From Ectothiorhodospira marina (GTDB lineage Bacteria; Pseudomonadota; Gammaproteobacteria; Ectothiorhodospirales; Ectothiorhodospiraceae): 64,000 nt of DNA. The position numbers were made by a program, and so were the translations under genes. The notes under the pieces were generated by a model, which was given only the letters and a program-made list of their open reading frames with translations, ran no database searches and was not told the origin of the DNA. The stretch is taken from positions 1-64,000 of the forward strand of contig NZ_FOAA01000015.1 in NCBI RefSeq assembly GCF_900109495.1. The letters are read 5' to 3'. Of this stretch, positions 29,470-38,892 are shown piece by piece (the first letter of the stretch is position 1; each line of letters starts with the position of its first letter).

Positions 29470-31803
29470 ATGACAAGAAAGAAAAAAACGATTCCCCAGG
29501 ACCCCAACTTCGACAGAGAAGCCAAGAAGTACGAACGCCCCATTCCCAGCCGTGAACTGATCCTTCAGGTGATCGAGGACGCCGATGGCCCCATCAACTT
29601 CGAGCCGCTGGCCGAGCGCCTGCAGCTCCAGGAGGACGTGGATCTCGAGGCCTTGACGCGCCGCCTGCGGGCCATGGAGCGGGACGGTCAGTTGGTATGT
29701 AACCGGGCAGGCGGATGGCTGCCAGTGAACCAGTGCGACCTGGTGCGTGGGCGTGTGTCCGCTCACCCGGATGGTTTCGGATTCCTGATCCCCGATGAGG
29801 GGAAGGAAGACCTGTTCCTTTCTCCCCGGCAGATGCGGGCCCTGATGCACGGCGACCGGGCGGTGGCCCGGGTGATCGGCATCGATCGGCGCGGTCGCCG
29901 TGAAGGGGCGGTGATCGAGGTGCTGGAGCGCAACACCCAGCAGATCGTCGGACGCCTCACCGTGGAAGGGGGGATTGGCTTTGTGGATCCGGACAACAAG
30001 CGATTGCCACAAGACGTCCTGATCCCACCGGAATGCCTGGGCGGTGCCCAGCCGGGGCAGATCGTGGTGGTGCATATTCGTGAACAGCCCTCCAAGCGTA
30101 CCCGGCCCATCGGCCAGATCGTGCAGGTGCTGGGCGAGCACATGGCGCCGGGGATGGAGATCGATATCGCCGTGCGCAACTACGGCCTACCCTTTGAATG
30201 GCCCGAGGCGGTCACCGAGGCAGCCGATGCTTTCGGCGCTCAGGTGGCGGAATCGGCCAAGAAGGGGCGTCTGGACCTGCGCGAGATGCCGCTGGTGACC
30301 ATCGATGGCGAGGATTCCCGAGACTTCGACGATGCCGTGTATTGCGAATCCCTGGGCCGACGCGGCTACAAGCTGTGGGTGGCCATTGCCGATGTCTCCC
30401 ACTATGTGCAACCCGAGGATGCCCTGGACCAGGAGGCCTACCTCCGGGGGACTTCCGTGTATTTCCCGGATCGGGTGATCCCCATGCTGCCAGAGGTGCT
30501 CTCTAACGGCCTGTGCTCCCTGAACCCGGATGTGGATCGCTTGTGCATGGTCTGCGAGATGACCATCAACTCCCGCGGTCGTATCACCGAATTTGATTTC
30601 CACGAGGCGGTGATGTGCTCCCATGCCCGCCTCACCTACACCGATGTGGCTCAGGTGTTGGTGGAGCGGGATCCCAAGGCAGTCGAGCGCCATGAGGCGG
30701 TCGTGCCGCATCTGGAAAACCTCTATGGGCTTTACAAGCTGCTGCGCAAGGCCCGGGATAACCGGGGCACCATCGACTTCGAAAGCACGGAGACCCGCAT
30801 CATCTTTGGTGAGGATCGCAAGATCGAGCGCATCGTGCCCTACGAGCGCAACGACGCCCACAAGATCATCGAGGAGTGCATGATTGCCGCCAACGTGGCC
30901 ACGGCCAAGTTCCTGCGGCGTCACCGCATGCCGACGCTGTTCCGTGTGCATGAGGGGCCGCGTGCGCAGAAGCTGAACGATCTGCGGGAATACCTGGGTG
31001 GTCTGGGCCTGTCCCTGGGCGGGGGAGATGAACCCACACCGGCGGATTTTGCCGAACTGCTGGATTCGGTGAAGGAGCGACCCGATGCCCACCTGGTGCA
31101 GATGGCCCTGTTGCGTTCCCTCTCCCAGGCCGTCTACAGCCCGGAGCGGTTAGGTCATTTTGGTCTGGCTCACGAAGACTATCTGCACTTCACATCGCCC
31201 ATCCGTCGCTACCCGGACCTGCTTGTGCACCGGGGCATCCGTCATGTGCTGCAGGGGGGCAAGCCTCGGGAATTCGCTTACACCAAGGCGGATATGGTGG
31301 CGTTGGGCGAACATTGTTCCATGGCCGAGCGCCGCGCCGATGAGGCGTCTTGGGATGTGGAGGCTTGGCTCAAGTGCGAGTACATGCAGGATCGCGTGGG
31401 CGAGGTGTTCGATGGCGTGGTCAAGACCGTGACTTCCTTTGGTCTGTTCGTGGAACTCAAGGACATCTACGTGGAAGGCCTGGTGCACGTGACCAGTCTG
31501 TCCAACGACTATTACCACTTTGATCCGGCCACCCACTGCCTCAAGGGTGAACGCAGTGGCCGTCGTTACCGCATGGGCGACCCCATCCGGGTGCAGTTGG
31601 CTCAGGTCAACCTGGATGACCGCAAGATCGACTTCATCCCCGAGCCGGGTGAGGATGATTCCAGGGATGGCAAGGGCGATAAGAGTCGTGGTCGCAAGAA
31701 GGATAAGGCCGAAAAGGCTGCCGCTTCGGCTCATGACGAGGGCAAGACCAAGGCCAAGAGCCGTTCCGGTCGCCGCCGCAGTCGCAAGCGCACCGAGGGC
31801 TGA
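29470..31803 (+). CDS. rnr: Ribonuclease R
   Basis: RNase R degrades structured RNA 3' to 5'. The 777-residue protein has an N-terminal helix-turn-helix-like part (to about 80), cold-shock domains (about 85-240), the RNB catalytic domain with DGEDSRDFDDAVY (acidic metal ligands) and HFTSPIRRYPDL, an S1 domain (EVFDGVVKTVTSFGLFVEL) and a lysine/arginine-rich tail (about 735-777) typical of RNase R. The rlmB start follows 4 bases after the stop. Confidence 0.96.
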   Translation: MTRKKKTIPQDPNFDREAKKYERPIPSRELILQVIEDADGPINFEPLAERLQLQEDVDLEALTRRLRAMERDGQLVCNRAGGWLPVNQCDLVRGRVSAHPDGFGFLIPDEGKEDLFLSPRQMRALMHGDRAVARVIGIDRRGRREGAVIEVLERNTQQIVGRLTVEGGIGFVDPDNKRLPQDVLIPPECLGGAQPGQIVVVHIREQPSKRTRPIGQIVQVLGEHMAPGMEIDIAVRNYGLPFEWPEAVTEAADAFGAQVAESAKKGRLDLREMPLVTIDGEDSRDFDDAVYCESLGRRGYKLWVAIADVSHYVQPEDALDQEAYLRGTSVYFPDRVIPMLPEVLSNGLCSLNPDVDRLCMVCEMTINSRGRITEFDFHEAVMCSHARLTYTDVAQVLVERDPKAVERHEAVVPHLENLYGLYKLLRKARDNRGTIDFESTETRIIFGEDRKIERIVPYERNDAHKIIEECMIAANVATAKFLRRHRMPTLFRVHEGPRAQKLNDLREYLGGLGLSLGGGDEPTPADFAELLDSVKERPDAHLVQMALLRSLSQAVYSPERLGHFGLAHEDYLHFTSPIRRYPDLLVHRGIRHVLQGGKPREFAYTKADMVALGEHCSMAERRADEASWDVEAWLKCEYMQDRVGEVFDGVVKTVTSFGLFVELKDIYVEGLVHVTSLSNDYYHFDPATHCLKGERSGRRYRMGDPIRVQLAQVNLDDRKIDFIPEPGEDDSRDGKGDKSRGRKKDKAEKAAASAHDEGKTKAKSRSGRRRSRKRTEG

Positions 31804-31807
31804 GTTC

Positions 31808-32557
31808 ATGGCAGCCCTTGATGATGTCTTCGGCCTGCACGCTGTGGAGGCCCTGCTGCGCCAGTCTCCGGGGCGGGTGGAATCCCTGCAAGTGCAGTCG
31901 GGCCGCGTGGATGCCCGCATGCAGACGCTGCTGGATCAGGCAGCCCGGGCGAATATCCCGGTCACGCGCCTCTCCCGCCGGGATCTGGATGCCCAGGCTG
32001 GTGGCGCCACCCATCAGGGGGTGATCGCCCGGGCACATCCCGTGGCCACGCTGGGAGAGAAGGATCTGCCGGACGTGGTCATGGCCCCCCGGGGGGGCGG
32101 TCCGGTGTTGCTGCTGGTGCTGGATGGGGTAACCGATCCCCACAACCTGGGCGCCTGTCTGCGCACCGGTGATGCGGCGGGTGTGACCGCCGTGATCGCA
32201 CCCCGGGACCGGGCCGTGGGCCTCACCCCGGTGGTACGCAAGGTGGCCTCGGGGGCGGCGGAGTCGGTGCCCTTCATTCAGGTGACCAACCTGGCCCGTA
32301 CGCTGGATCTGCTCAAGGATCTGGGCGTGTGGACGGTGGGCACCACCGGCGAAGCCGAGACCGGGCTGTACGATGCCGACCTGACAGGCCCCGCGGCCCT
32401 GGTGCTCGGTGCGGAAGGGAAGGGCATGCGCCGCCTCACCGCCGAGCGCTGTGATGCCCTGGTGCGCTTGCCCATGCATGGGCAGGTGGAGAGCCTGAAT
32501 GTGTCGGTGGCGGCGGGGGTGTGTCTGTATGAGGCGGTGCGCCAGAGAGGGGCGTGA
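31808..32557 (+). CDS. rlmB: 23S rRNA 2'-O-methyltransferase (Gm2251)
   Basis: RlmB methylates the P-loop guanosine of 23S rRNA. I use ATG 31808 (249 residues), where the family begins with DVFGLHAVEALL; the open frame upstream overlaps rnr and is not homologous. The SpoU knot motifs are clear: DGVTDPHNLGACLRTGDAAG, LVLGAEGKGMRRLT and LPMHGQVESLNVSVAAG. N-terminal RNA-binding part is about residues 1-80. It is coupled to rnr as in E. coli. Confidence 0.95.
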   Translation: MAALDDVFGLHAVEALLRQSPGRVESLQVQSGRVDARMQTLLDQAARANIPVTRLSRRDLDAQAGGATHQGVIARAHPVATLGEKDLPDVVMAPRGGGPVLLLVLDGVTDPHNLGACLRTGDAAGVTAVIAPRDRAVGLTPVVRKVASGAAESVPFIQVTNLARTLDLLKDLGVWTVGTTGEAETGLYDADLTGPAALVLGAEGKGMRRLTAERCDALVRLPMHGQVESLNVSVAAGVCLYEAVRQRGA

Positions 32558-32727
32558 TTACGGCAGTGACCTGATATCCCGCCACGGGTGTGTTTTTCAG
32601 CGACGGTGGTCACCGATTGCTTAGAGCCGCTCGAGCGGTTAAGATTCCGCTTTTTGCCGGGCCCACCCGGCGTCTCTCCTTGCCTCACCGGATCGTCGGG
32701 AGGCTGATACCCGAAAGGAAAATCACA

Positions 32728-33129
32728 ATGCGTCATTACGAAATCGTCTTCATGGTCCACCCGGACCAGAGCGAGCAAGTGCCCGCCATGATGGAACGCT
32801 ATCGGGGGATCATCGAATCCGCCGAGGGCGAGATTCACCGCCTGGAAGACTGGGGCCGTCGTCAGTTGGCCTATCCCATCCAGAAGTTGCACAAGGCCCA
32901 CTACGTGCTGATGAACGTGGAATGCCCCGAGGCCGCCCTGGAAGAACTGGTCAGTGCCTTCCGCTTCAACGATGCCGTGATCCGTCACCTGGTGATGTCC
33001 ATGGATCGTGCCTTCACTGAAGTCTCCCCCCTGGCCAAGAACCGGGATGACGACGACAGCGACAGCAGCGCCCAGTCCTCCGACGACGACAGCGACGACG
33101 ACTCCGGTCGTTCCGCGTCCGCTGACTGA
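32728..33129 (+). CDS. rpsF: 30S ribosomal protein S6
   Basis: S6 binds the central domain of 16S rRNA with S18. ATG 32728 follows GAAAGGAAAATCACA, a good binding site; upstream in-frame ATG at 32590 is not homologous. The 133-residue protein starts [16 protein letters not shown] and has [19 protein letters not shown] and [12 protein letters not shown]. The last 28 residues are an aspartate/serine-rich tail, comparable to the glutamate-added tail of E. coli S6 but encoded. It precedes rpsR with no priB between. Confidence 0.96.
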   Translation: MRHYEIVFMVHPDQSEQVPAMMERYRGIIESAEGEIHRLEDWGRRQLAYPIQKLHKAHYVLMNVECPEAALEELVSAFRFNDAVIRHLVMSMDRAFTEVSPLAKNRDDDDSDSSAQSSDDDSDDDSGRSASAD

Positions 33130-33165
33130 TCATCTTCCCGTTCCAACGTATTCCGAGGTAAGACC

Positions 33166-33390
33166 ATGGCCCGTTTCTTCCGCCGTCGCAAGTATTGCCG
33201 TTTCACCGCCGAAGGCGTTGAGTTCATTGACTACAAGGATCTCAACACCCTGAAGAACTACGTCACCGAGACCGGCAAGATCGTCCCCAGCCGAATCACC
33301 GGGACCAGTGCCCGTTACCAGCGTCAGCTGGCCACTGCCATCAAGCGGGCACGCTTCCTGGCACTGCTGCCTTACTCTGACAACCACTAA
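33166..33390 (+). CDS. rpsR: 30S ribosomal protein S18
   Basis: The 74-residue protein [17 protein letters not shown] ... [38 protein letters not shown] matches S18 throughout. It is 36 bases after rpsF with a GAGGTAAG binding site before the ATG, and is the partner of S6 in ribosome assembly. Confidence 0.97.
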   Translation: MARFFRRRKYCRFTAEGVEFIDYKDLNTLKNYVTETGKIVPSRITGTSARYQRQLATAIKRARFLALLPYSDNH

Positions 33391-33438
33391 GTTGGCTGGC
33401 CGTCCGGGCGCCCCTGTGGGCGCCGGGGGCAGGACCCC

Positions 33439-34359
33439 ATGAAGCCTTTGGCGTCATTCATCATGCAGGGCCGCTTGCGGGCCGCCACGGCCACCGCTGG
33501 ATTTGGGGTGGCTGGTCTGCTGCTGCCACCGCTGGCCCTGGTCAGCAGTTCGGTGGTCTCTCTGGTGACATTGCGCCTTGGTGCAGGGCAGGGGTTGGCC
33601 GTAGCCGCATTGGCTGCCCTTGTGTTTGCCCTGATCGCCTGGGTGGCGGGGCTCTCTCCGGCGGTTGGGGCGGTCACCGCCCTGATCCAGTGGCTGCCGG
33701 CCCTGGTACTGGCCGAGGTGCTGCGCAGGACCTTCTCCTGGGCGATCACCTTGTCGGTGGGTATCGGCATCGGTTGCGGCGTCATCCTGTTGCTGCATGC
33801 CGCCGTTCCTGACCTGCCGCGGATGTGGCTGGCAGTGCTGGAGCAGGCTGTAGGGCCGTTGTTCGAGCAGTCGGGTGTGACCGGCGGTGAACGCCAGCAG
33901 GCCTTTCTGCAGGCGGCCTCACTGATGACCGGCATGCTGGCGGCGGTGTCCTTGCTGGCGCTGAGTGCGGGGCTCCTTCTGGCCCGTTACTGGCAGGCGG
34001 TCTTGTACAACCCCGGCGGTTTCCGGGCGGAATTTCACGCCCTCAGCCTGGGACGCGTGCCGGCCATGATGCTGGTGGGACTGTTGCTGGTTGCCTGGCT
34101 CACCGATTCATACCTGCTGTTCGAATTGTCGCTGGTGTTTTTGATGGCTTTCTTCCTGCATGGGTTGGCGGTCATTCATGGCACCAACGCCAGGATGAAG
34201 CTCAGCCGGATCTGGCTGGTGTTCACCTATGTGCTGCTGGCCCTGGCCTTGCCACAGATGGTGATTCTGCTTGCCACCCTGGGGGTGATGGACAGCTTCC
34301 TGGACCTGCGTGGCCGACTGACCCGGGCCCAGCCCGAAGACAAGTCCGACGATACCTGA
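33439..34359 (+). CDS. DUF2232 (YybS-like) integral membrane protein
   Basis: The 306-residue protein has about eight hydrophobic helices, interrupted by a charged segment near 150 (SGVTGGERQQAF) and a C-terminal acidic tail (RAQPEDKSDDT). The pattern and the position between rpsR and rplI fit the DUF2232/YybS family, found here in many gammaproteobacteria and near rplI/dnaB in Bacillus. No transport motif is evident; function unknown. Confidence 0.75.
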   Translation: MKPLASFIMQGRLRAATATAGFGVAGLLLPPLALVSSSVVSLVTLRLGAGQGLAVAALAALVFALIAWVAGLSPAVGAVTALIQWLPALVLAEVLRRTFSWAITLSVGIGIGCGVILLLHAAVPDLPRMWLAVLEQAVGPLFEQSGVTGGERQQAFLQAASLMTGMLAAVSLLALSAGLLLARYWQAVLYNPGGFRAEFHALSLGRVPAMMLVGLLLVAWLTDSYLLFELSLVFLMAFFLHGLAVIHGTNARMKLSRIWLVFTYVLLALALPQMVILLATLGVMDSFLDLRGRLTRAQPEDKSDDT

Positions 34360-34412
34360 TGCCCGACCTCTCGGCGGGCAACGCATTTGATTCTTGATTG
34401 AGGTAAAAACCG

Positions 34413-34862
34413 ATGGAAGTCATTCTCCTGGAAAAGGTGGAAAACCTGGGCAACCTGGGTGACAAGGTGCGCGTGCGTGCCGGCTATGCCCGTAACTACC
34501 TGCTGCCCCAGGGCAAGGCCAAGTTTGCCACCGAAGCCAACCTTGCCGAGTTCGAGGCCCGTCGCGCCGAACTGGAAAAGGCCGCTGCCGCTGCACTGGC
34601 TGGGGCTGAGGCCCGCCGTGACAAGCTGGAAGCCATGACGGTCAACGTGACCGCCAAGGCCGGTGGTGAAGGCAAACTGTTTGGTTCCGTGGGCCCCGCT
34701 GATATTGCGGATGCGGTGAATGCCGCTGGTGGCGAGTTGGAAAAGCGCGAAGTGCGCATGCCCGATGGCCCGCTGCGGGTGGTGGGTGAGTACGAGATCG
34801 CCCTGCAACTCCACACCGACGTGAAGGCCACCCTGAAGGTGGTTGTGTCCGGCGAGGAGTGA
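34413..34862 (+). CDS. rplI: 50S ribosomal protein L9
   Basis: L9 stretches from the L1 arm of the 50S subunit. The 149-residue protein has the signature [21 protein letters not shown] (about 18-38), the long central helix, and the C-terminal domain ([19 protein letters not shown]). ATG follows GAGGTAAAAACC. It ends the ribosomal protein unit. Confidence 0.97.
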   Translation: MEVILLEKVENLGNLGDKVRVRAGYARNYLLPQGKAKFATEANLAEFEARRAELEKAAAAALAGAEARRDKLEAMTVNVTAKAGGEGKLFGSVGPADIADAVNAAGGELEKREVRMPDGPLRVVGEYEIALQLHTDVKATLKVVVSGEE

Positions 34863-34871
34863 TCTCCGACG

Positions 34872-34902
34872 CCACGCTCCCGGGGATTTTCGGGGGGCGT
34901 GG
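34872..34902 (+). terminator. Possible weak terminator after rplI
   Basis: CCACGCTCCC (34872-34881) can pair with GGGGGCGTGG (34893-34902), a 10-bp stem with one G-T pair, starting 10 bases after the rplI stop. Only TCTTGGGG follows, so there is no real T-tract and termination is uncertain. Confidence 0.4.
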
Positions 34903-34920
34903 TCTTGGGGGAGCTTGCGT

Positions 34921-35002
34921 GGGAGCGGCCCCTGGCCGCGAGGGAGGCGAAGGGTCCGGTGTTCCGGGCTGAGCCTGGCCCTCGCGGCCAGGGGCCGCTC
35001 CC
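34921..35002. repeat. Large REP-like inverted repeat with 24-bp perfect arms
   Basis: The left arm 34921-34944 starts GGGAGCGGCCCCTGGCC and the right arm 34979-35002 is its exact reverse complement (24 bp), with a 34-base spacer. The motif GGGAGCGGCC...GGCCGCGA recurs at 59920 and 60139, which marks a dispersed REP family. It fills most of the gap between rplI and dnaB and may end or stabilise the rplI transcript. Confidence 0.85.
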
Positions 35003-35091
35003 GCGTTGGGCGGTCTCCAAACCCTATGACTGTCCGGGGAGGGTATACTTCCCCTGACCAGCGGTTGCCCGATCTCTTCCGGTAGAACGCC

Positions 35092-37743
35092 ATGTACGAA
35101 ACACCCCCGCCGCCCCATTACGATACCGATACCTCATCGCTCAAGATACCGCCCCATTCCATTGAGGCGGAACAGGCGGTGCTCGGTGGTCTCATGCTGG
35201 AGAACGAGGCCTGGGACACGGTGGCCGATGCCGTGGCCGAGGTGGACTTCTATCGACATGATCATCGGCTGATCTTCCGCGCCATCTCCGAACTGGCGGG
35301 CCGCAATGCCCCCTTCGACGTGGTGACCATTTCCGAACGCCTGGAATCCCGTGGCGAACTGGATGAGGCGGGGGGGCTGGCCTATCTGGGCCTGCTGGCG
35401 CGGGACACCCCCAGTGCCGCCAATATCGCTGCCTACGCCGAAATCGTGCGCGAGCGTTCGGTGGTGCGCCAGCTCATCAGCGTGGGCACCGGTATTGCCG
35501 ACAGTGGTTTCAAGCCCGAGGGCCGGGACAGTCAGCAACTGCTGGATGAGGCGGAACAGAAGGTCTTCAAGATCGCTGAACAGGGCCAGCGTTCCCGTCA
35601 GGGTTTCCGCGGTATGCGCACCCTGCTCAAGTCCACCGTCGAGCACATCGAGATGCTGTTCGAGCAGGACACCCCCATCACCGGTCTGTCCACCGGATAT
35701 GATGAGTTCGATGAGATGACCTCCGGCCTGCAGCCGGGCGACCTGGTGATCATGGCCGGACGCCCCTCCATGGGTAAGACGTCGTTTGCCATGAACATGG
35801 CCGAATATGCCGCCCTCAAGCAGCAGTATCCGGTGGCCGTGTTCAGCATGGAGATGCCCGGGGAGCAGCTGGCCATGCGACTGTTGTCGTCCCTGGGGCG
35901 CATCAATCAGCAACGGCTGCGTACCGGTCGTCTTGAGGATGATGACTGGCCTCGGTTCTCCAGCGCCGTGTCCATGCTCTCCGAGGCGCAACTCTACATT
36001 GATGACAGTCCAGCCCTGTCCCCGAACGACCTGCGTGCCCGGGCCCGGCGGCTCATGCGCGAGCACAAGAAGTTGGGGCTGATCGTGGTGGACTACCTGC
36101 AACTCATGCAGGTACCCGGGAGCGCCGAGAACCGCACCAACGAGATCTCGGAAATCTCCCGAGGGCTCAAGGCCCTGGCCAAGGAAATGAACGTGCCGGT
36201 GATTGCGCTCTCGCAGCTCAACCGCAGCCTGGAACAGCGCCCCAACAAGCGGCCGGTGATGTCGGATCTGCGTGAATGCGTGACCGGAGACACTCTGGTC
36301 GTGCTGGCCGACGGTACCCGCTTGCCCATCGCTGAACTTGCAGGCAGAACCCCTGAAGTGATTTCAGTGGATGCCCGGGGATGTATGCAACCTGCGGCAA
36401 CGGACCTTGTCTGGCCCGTGGGGCGAAGACGGGTACTGAAAATCAGCCTGGCCAGCGGTCGTACCATTCGCTGTACCCCGGATCATCGTCTGAGGTCGCT
36501 GTGGGATTGGAAAACCGCAGGGGATATTCAGCCCGGGGATCGCCTGGGTGTCGCGAGGAGGTTGCCTGAGCCGGAAACGACGGAAAGCTGGTCTGAGCAT
36601 GAGATCGTTCTGCTAGCCCATCTGCTGGGTGATGGCAGTTATATCAGGCATCAGCCATTGCGCTACACCACCGCCAGCGAGGATAACAGCCATGTGGTGA
36701 CCATGGCGGCCAGATCCATGGGATCCACTGTCAATCGTCATGCAGGGCGTGGTCATTGGCATCAGTTGGTGATCAGTGGAAATGGGAATCGCTGGCATCC
36801 CGCGGGGGTCGGGCGCTGGCTGAAGGAGTTAGGTATTTTTGGGCAGCGTTCCAGGGAAAAGCGGGTGCCTGTGGGTGTATTCAGTTTACCCAACCAGCAG
36901 TTGGCCTTGTTTTTAAGGCATCTCTGGGCCACTGATGGCAGCATGACGCTGACTGCCAATGGACGGAGCAGAATCTATTTCTCCACGGTGAGTGAAATCC
37001 TGATTCGTGATATTGCAGCGCTATTGCTGCGTTTTGGAATAGTTGGCCGCATCCAGCAGGTCAAAAAATCTGGAGGGGAGGGCTGGTTCACCCTGGATGT
37101 TTCAGGTGCTGCGCAGCAAAGAATGTTCATCGAACAGATCGGCGCGTTTGGTCACCAGATCAGGAACGCTGAGTCCATCCTGGCCAGGTTAAGCGGCATT
37201 AAAGATAACTCCAATGTCGATACCCTGCCTTCAGAGGTGTTTGACTACATACGAGAGCAGATGACCCTGCAGGGTATCAGCCATCGTCGTATGGCGGGTA
37301 TGCGCGGAACCGCCTACGGAGGCAATTCGCATTTTTCATTCTCTCCATCGCGGGAAACGCTCTTGAGCTACGTGGATATCCTGGGAGACGAACGCCTCAG
37401 GCAGATCGCCAATGCAGAATTGTTCTGGGATCGGGTGGTATCGGTTGAGCCGGCGGGAGATGAGGAAGTTTTCGATCTGACCGTACCCGGCAATGCCTGC
37501 TGGCTGGCCGACGGAATTGTCAGTCATAACTCCGGCGCCATCGAGCAGGATGCCGACCTGATCGTCTTTATCTATCGGGACGAGGTCTACAACGAGGACA
37601 GCCCGGACAAGGGTACGGCAGAGATCATCATCGCCAAGCAGCGTAACGGTCCCATCGGGGTGGTGAGGCTCACCTTCCTGGGGCAATACACCCGGTTCGA
37701 GAATTACGTGCCGGAGATCTACTCCAACGAGGCCTTCTCGTGA
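35092..37743 (+). CDS. dnaB: Replicative DNA helicase DnaB, intein-interrupted
   Basis: DnaB unwinds DNA at the fork as a ring hexamer. The frame encodes 883 residues: N-extein 1-395, intein 396-813, C-extein 814-883. After splicing 465 residues remain, the usual DnaB length. N-extein: PHSIEAEQAVLGGLM, primase-interaction domain, linker, and RecA-like core with AGRPSMGKTSF (K229), VFSMEMPGEQLAMR and DYLQLMQ; it breaks in MSDLRE. C-extein resumes SGAIEQDADLIVFIYRDEVY and ends with RFENYVPE. The start ATG 35092 is the only fitting one. alr follows with overlapping stop and start. Confidence 0.96.
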   Translation: MYETPPPPHYDTDTSSLKIPPHSIEAEQAVLGGLMLENEAWDTVADAVAEVDFYRHDHRLIFRAISELAGRNAPFDVVTISERLESRGELDEAGGLAYLGLLARDTPSAANIAAYAEIVRERSVVRQLISVGTGIADSGFKPEGRDSQQLLDEAEQKVFKIAEQGQRSRQGFRGMRTLLKSTVEHIEMLFEQDTPITGLSTGYDEFDEMTSGLQPGDLVIMAGRPSMGKTSFAMNMAEYAALKQQYPVAVFSMEMPGEQLAMRLLSSLGRINQQRLRTGRLEDDDWPRFSSAVSMLSEAQLYIDDSPALSPNDLRARARRLMREHKKLGLIVVDYLQLMQVPGSAENRTNEISEISRGLKALAKEMNVPVIALSQLNRSLEQRPNKRPVMSDLRECVTGDTLVVLADGTRLPIAELAGRTPEVISVDARGCMQPAATDLVWPVGRRRVLKISLASGRTIRCTPDHRLRSLWDWKTAGDIQPGDRLGVARRLPEPETTESWSEHEIVLLAHLLGDGSYIRHQPLRYTTASEDNSHVVTMAARSMGSTVNRHAGRGHWHQLVISGNGNRWHPAGVGRWLKELGIFGQRSREKRVPVGVFSLPNQQLALFLRHLWATDGSMTLTANGRSRIYFSTVSEILIRDIAALLLRFGIVGRIQQVKKSGGEGWFTLDVSGAAQQRMFIEQIGAFGHQIRNAESILARLSGIKDNSNVDTLPSEVFDYIREQMTLQGISHRRMAGMRGTAYGGNSHFSFSPSRETLLSYVDILGDERLRQIANAELFWDRVVSVEPAGDEEVFDLTVPGNACWLADGIVSHNSGAIEQDADLIVFIYRDEVYNEDSPDKGTAEIIIAKQRNGPIGVVRLTFLGQYTRFENYVPEIYSNEAFS
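36277..37530 (+). other. DnaB intein (418 aa) with LAGLIDADG-type homing endonuclease
   Basis: Splicing elements are complete: block A CVTGDTLVVLADG with Cys1, block B TIRCTPDHRLRS with the TxxH pair, blocks F/G VFDLTVPGNACWLADGIVSHN with penultimate His and terminal Asn, and Ser as the +1 extein residue. Between them are two dodecapeptide motifs, LLAHLLGDGSY and LFLRHLWATDG, each with the acidic residue needed for catalysis, so the homing endonuclease may be active. The segment has more A/T-rich codons than the exteins, as expected for a mobile insertion. Removal leaves MSDLRE joined to SGAIEQ, a conserved DnaB region known as an intein site. Confidence 0.95.
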
Positions 37744-38822
37744 AGCGGGCTGCCTGGGCGCATCTGCGGCTGAGTGCCCTGGAGCATAATCTGCGGCGGG
37801 TGCGGGAGATGGCGCCCGGCCGTCAGGTGATGGCCGTGATCAAGGCCGAGGCCTATGGGCACGGGCTCATGCGAGTGGCCGATGTGCTGGCGCCGATGGC
37901 GGATGGGTTTGCCGTGTCCTGCATGGATGAGGCAGATGCCCTGCGGGGGGCGGGGTTCCGCTTGCCCCTGCTGGTGATGCAGGGTTTCAAGAACGAACGG
38001 GAACTGCGCCAGGCCGCGCATCAAGAGATTGCCGTGGTGGCACACGACGAGACCCAGCTTCGCCTGCTGGAGACCACGCCGCTCTCCAACTCCCTGAAGG
38101 TCTGGCTCAAGCTGGATACCGGCATGGGGCGCCTGGGTTTCCCCACTCAGCGCGCTGCCGCAGTGTATGGGGGGCTGCAACGGTGTGCCCAGGTGATGCA
38201 ACCACCGGTATGGATGACTCACCTGGCCTGCGCCGATGAACCCGAGCGTCCGGAGAATACCGCCCAACTGGAGCGTTTCGAGGCTGCCACCGAGGGCCTG
38301 CCTGGTTTGCGTAGCCTGGCCAACTCCGCGGCCATTCTCTCCTTGCCGCGAAGTCATGGGGACTGGGTGCGTCCCGGCATCATGCTCTACGGGGCCTCAC
38401 CCCTGGCCGACCGGGATCCCGCTCGGCATGGTCTGGAACGGGTGATGCACCTGCAGGCGCCGCTGGTGGCGATTCAGGATCGAGCCATGGGAGATACCGT
38501 GGGCTATGGTGCCACCTTCCAGTGCACAAGGCCCACCCGGGTGGGCGTGGTGGCCATCGGCTACGCGGACGGTTATCCCCGGCACGTGCCCAACGGCACG
38601 CCAGTGATGGTGAGGGGGCGGCGTGCCCCGTTGATCGGTCGCGTGTCCATGGACATGATCACCGTGGATCTGACGGACCACCCTCAGGCTGCCGTGGGTG
38701 ACCCGGTCACCCTCTGGGGCGAGGGCCTGCCGGTGGACGAGATCGCGGCCGCCGCCGAGACCATCAGTTACGACCTGCTCTGTGCCGTGGCCGATCGTGT
38801 GCAGGTCACCTCCCAATCCTGA
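37740..38822 (+). CDS. alr: Alanine racemase
   Basis: Alr makes D-alanine for peptidoglycan. The GTG start at 37740 overlaps the dnaB TGA (GTGA). The 360-residue fold-type III PLP enzyme has the PLP lysine K35 in AVIKAEAYGHG, KLDTGMGRLGF, WMTHLACAD, RPGIMLYGASP, the second catalytic base Y256 in GYGATF, IGYADGYPR and IGRVSMDMITVD. The dnaB-alr order is usual in gammaproteobacteria. Confidence 0.96.
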   Translation: MKRAAWAHLRLSALEHNLRRVREMAPGRQVMAVIKAEAYGHGLMRVADVLAPMADGFAVSCMDEADALRGAGFRLPLLVMQGFKNERELRQAAHQEIAVVAHDETQLRLLETTPLSNSLKVWLKLDTGMGRLGFPTQRAAAVYGGLQRCAQVMQPPVWMTHLACADEPERPENTAQLERFEAATEGLPGLRSLANSAAILSLPRSHGDWVRPGIMLYGASPLADRDPARHGLERVMHLQAPLVAIQDRAMGDTVGYGATFQCTRPTRVGVVAIGYADGYPRHVPNGTPVMVRGRRAPLIGRVSMDMITVDLTDHPQAAVGDPVTLWGEGLPVDEIAAAAETISYDLLCAVADRVQVTSQS

Positions 38823-38892
38823 GCCAAAGCCCTTCCACTTCCACCATTTCCCGCTTGCTGATAGCCTGTCCACCTCCCAGGAGCGAGCAGGC

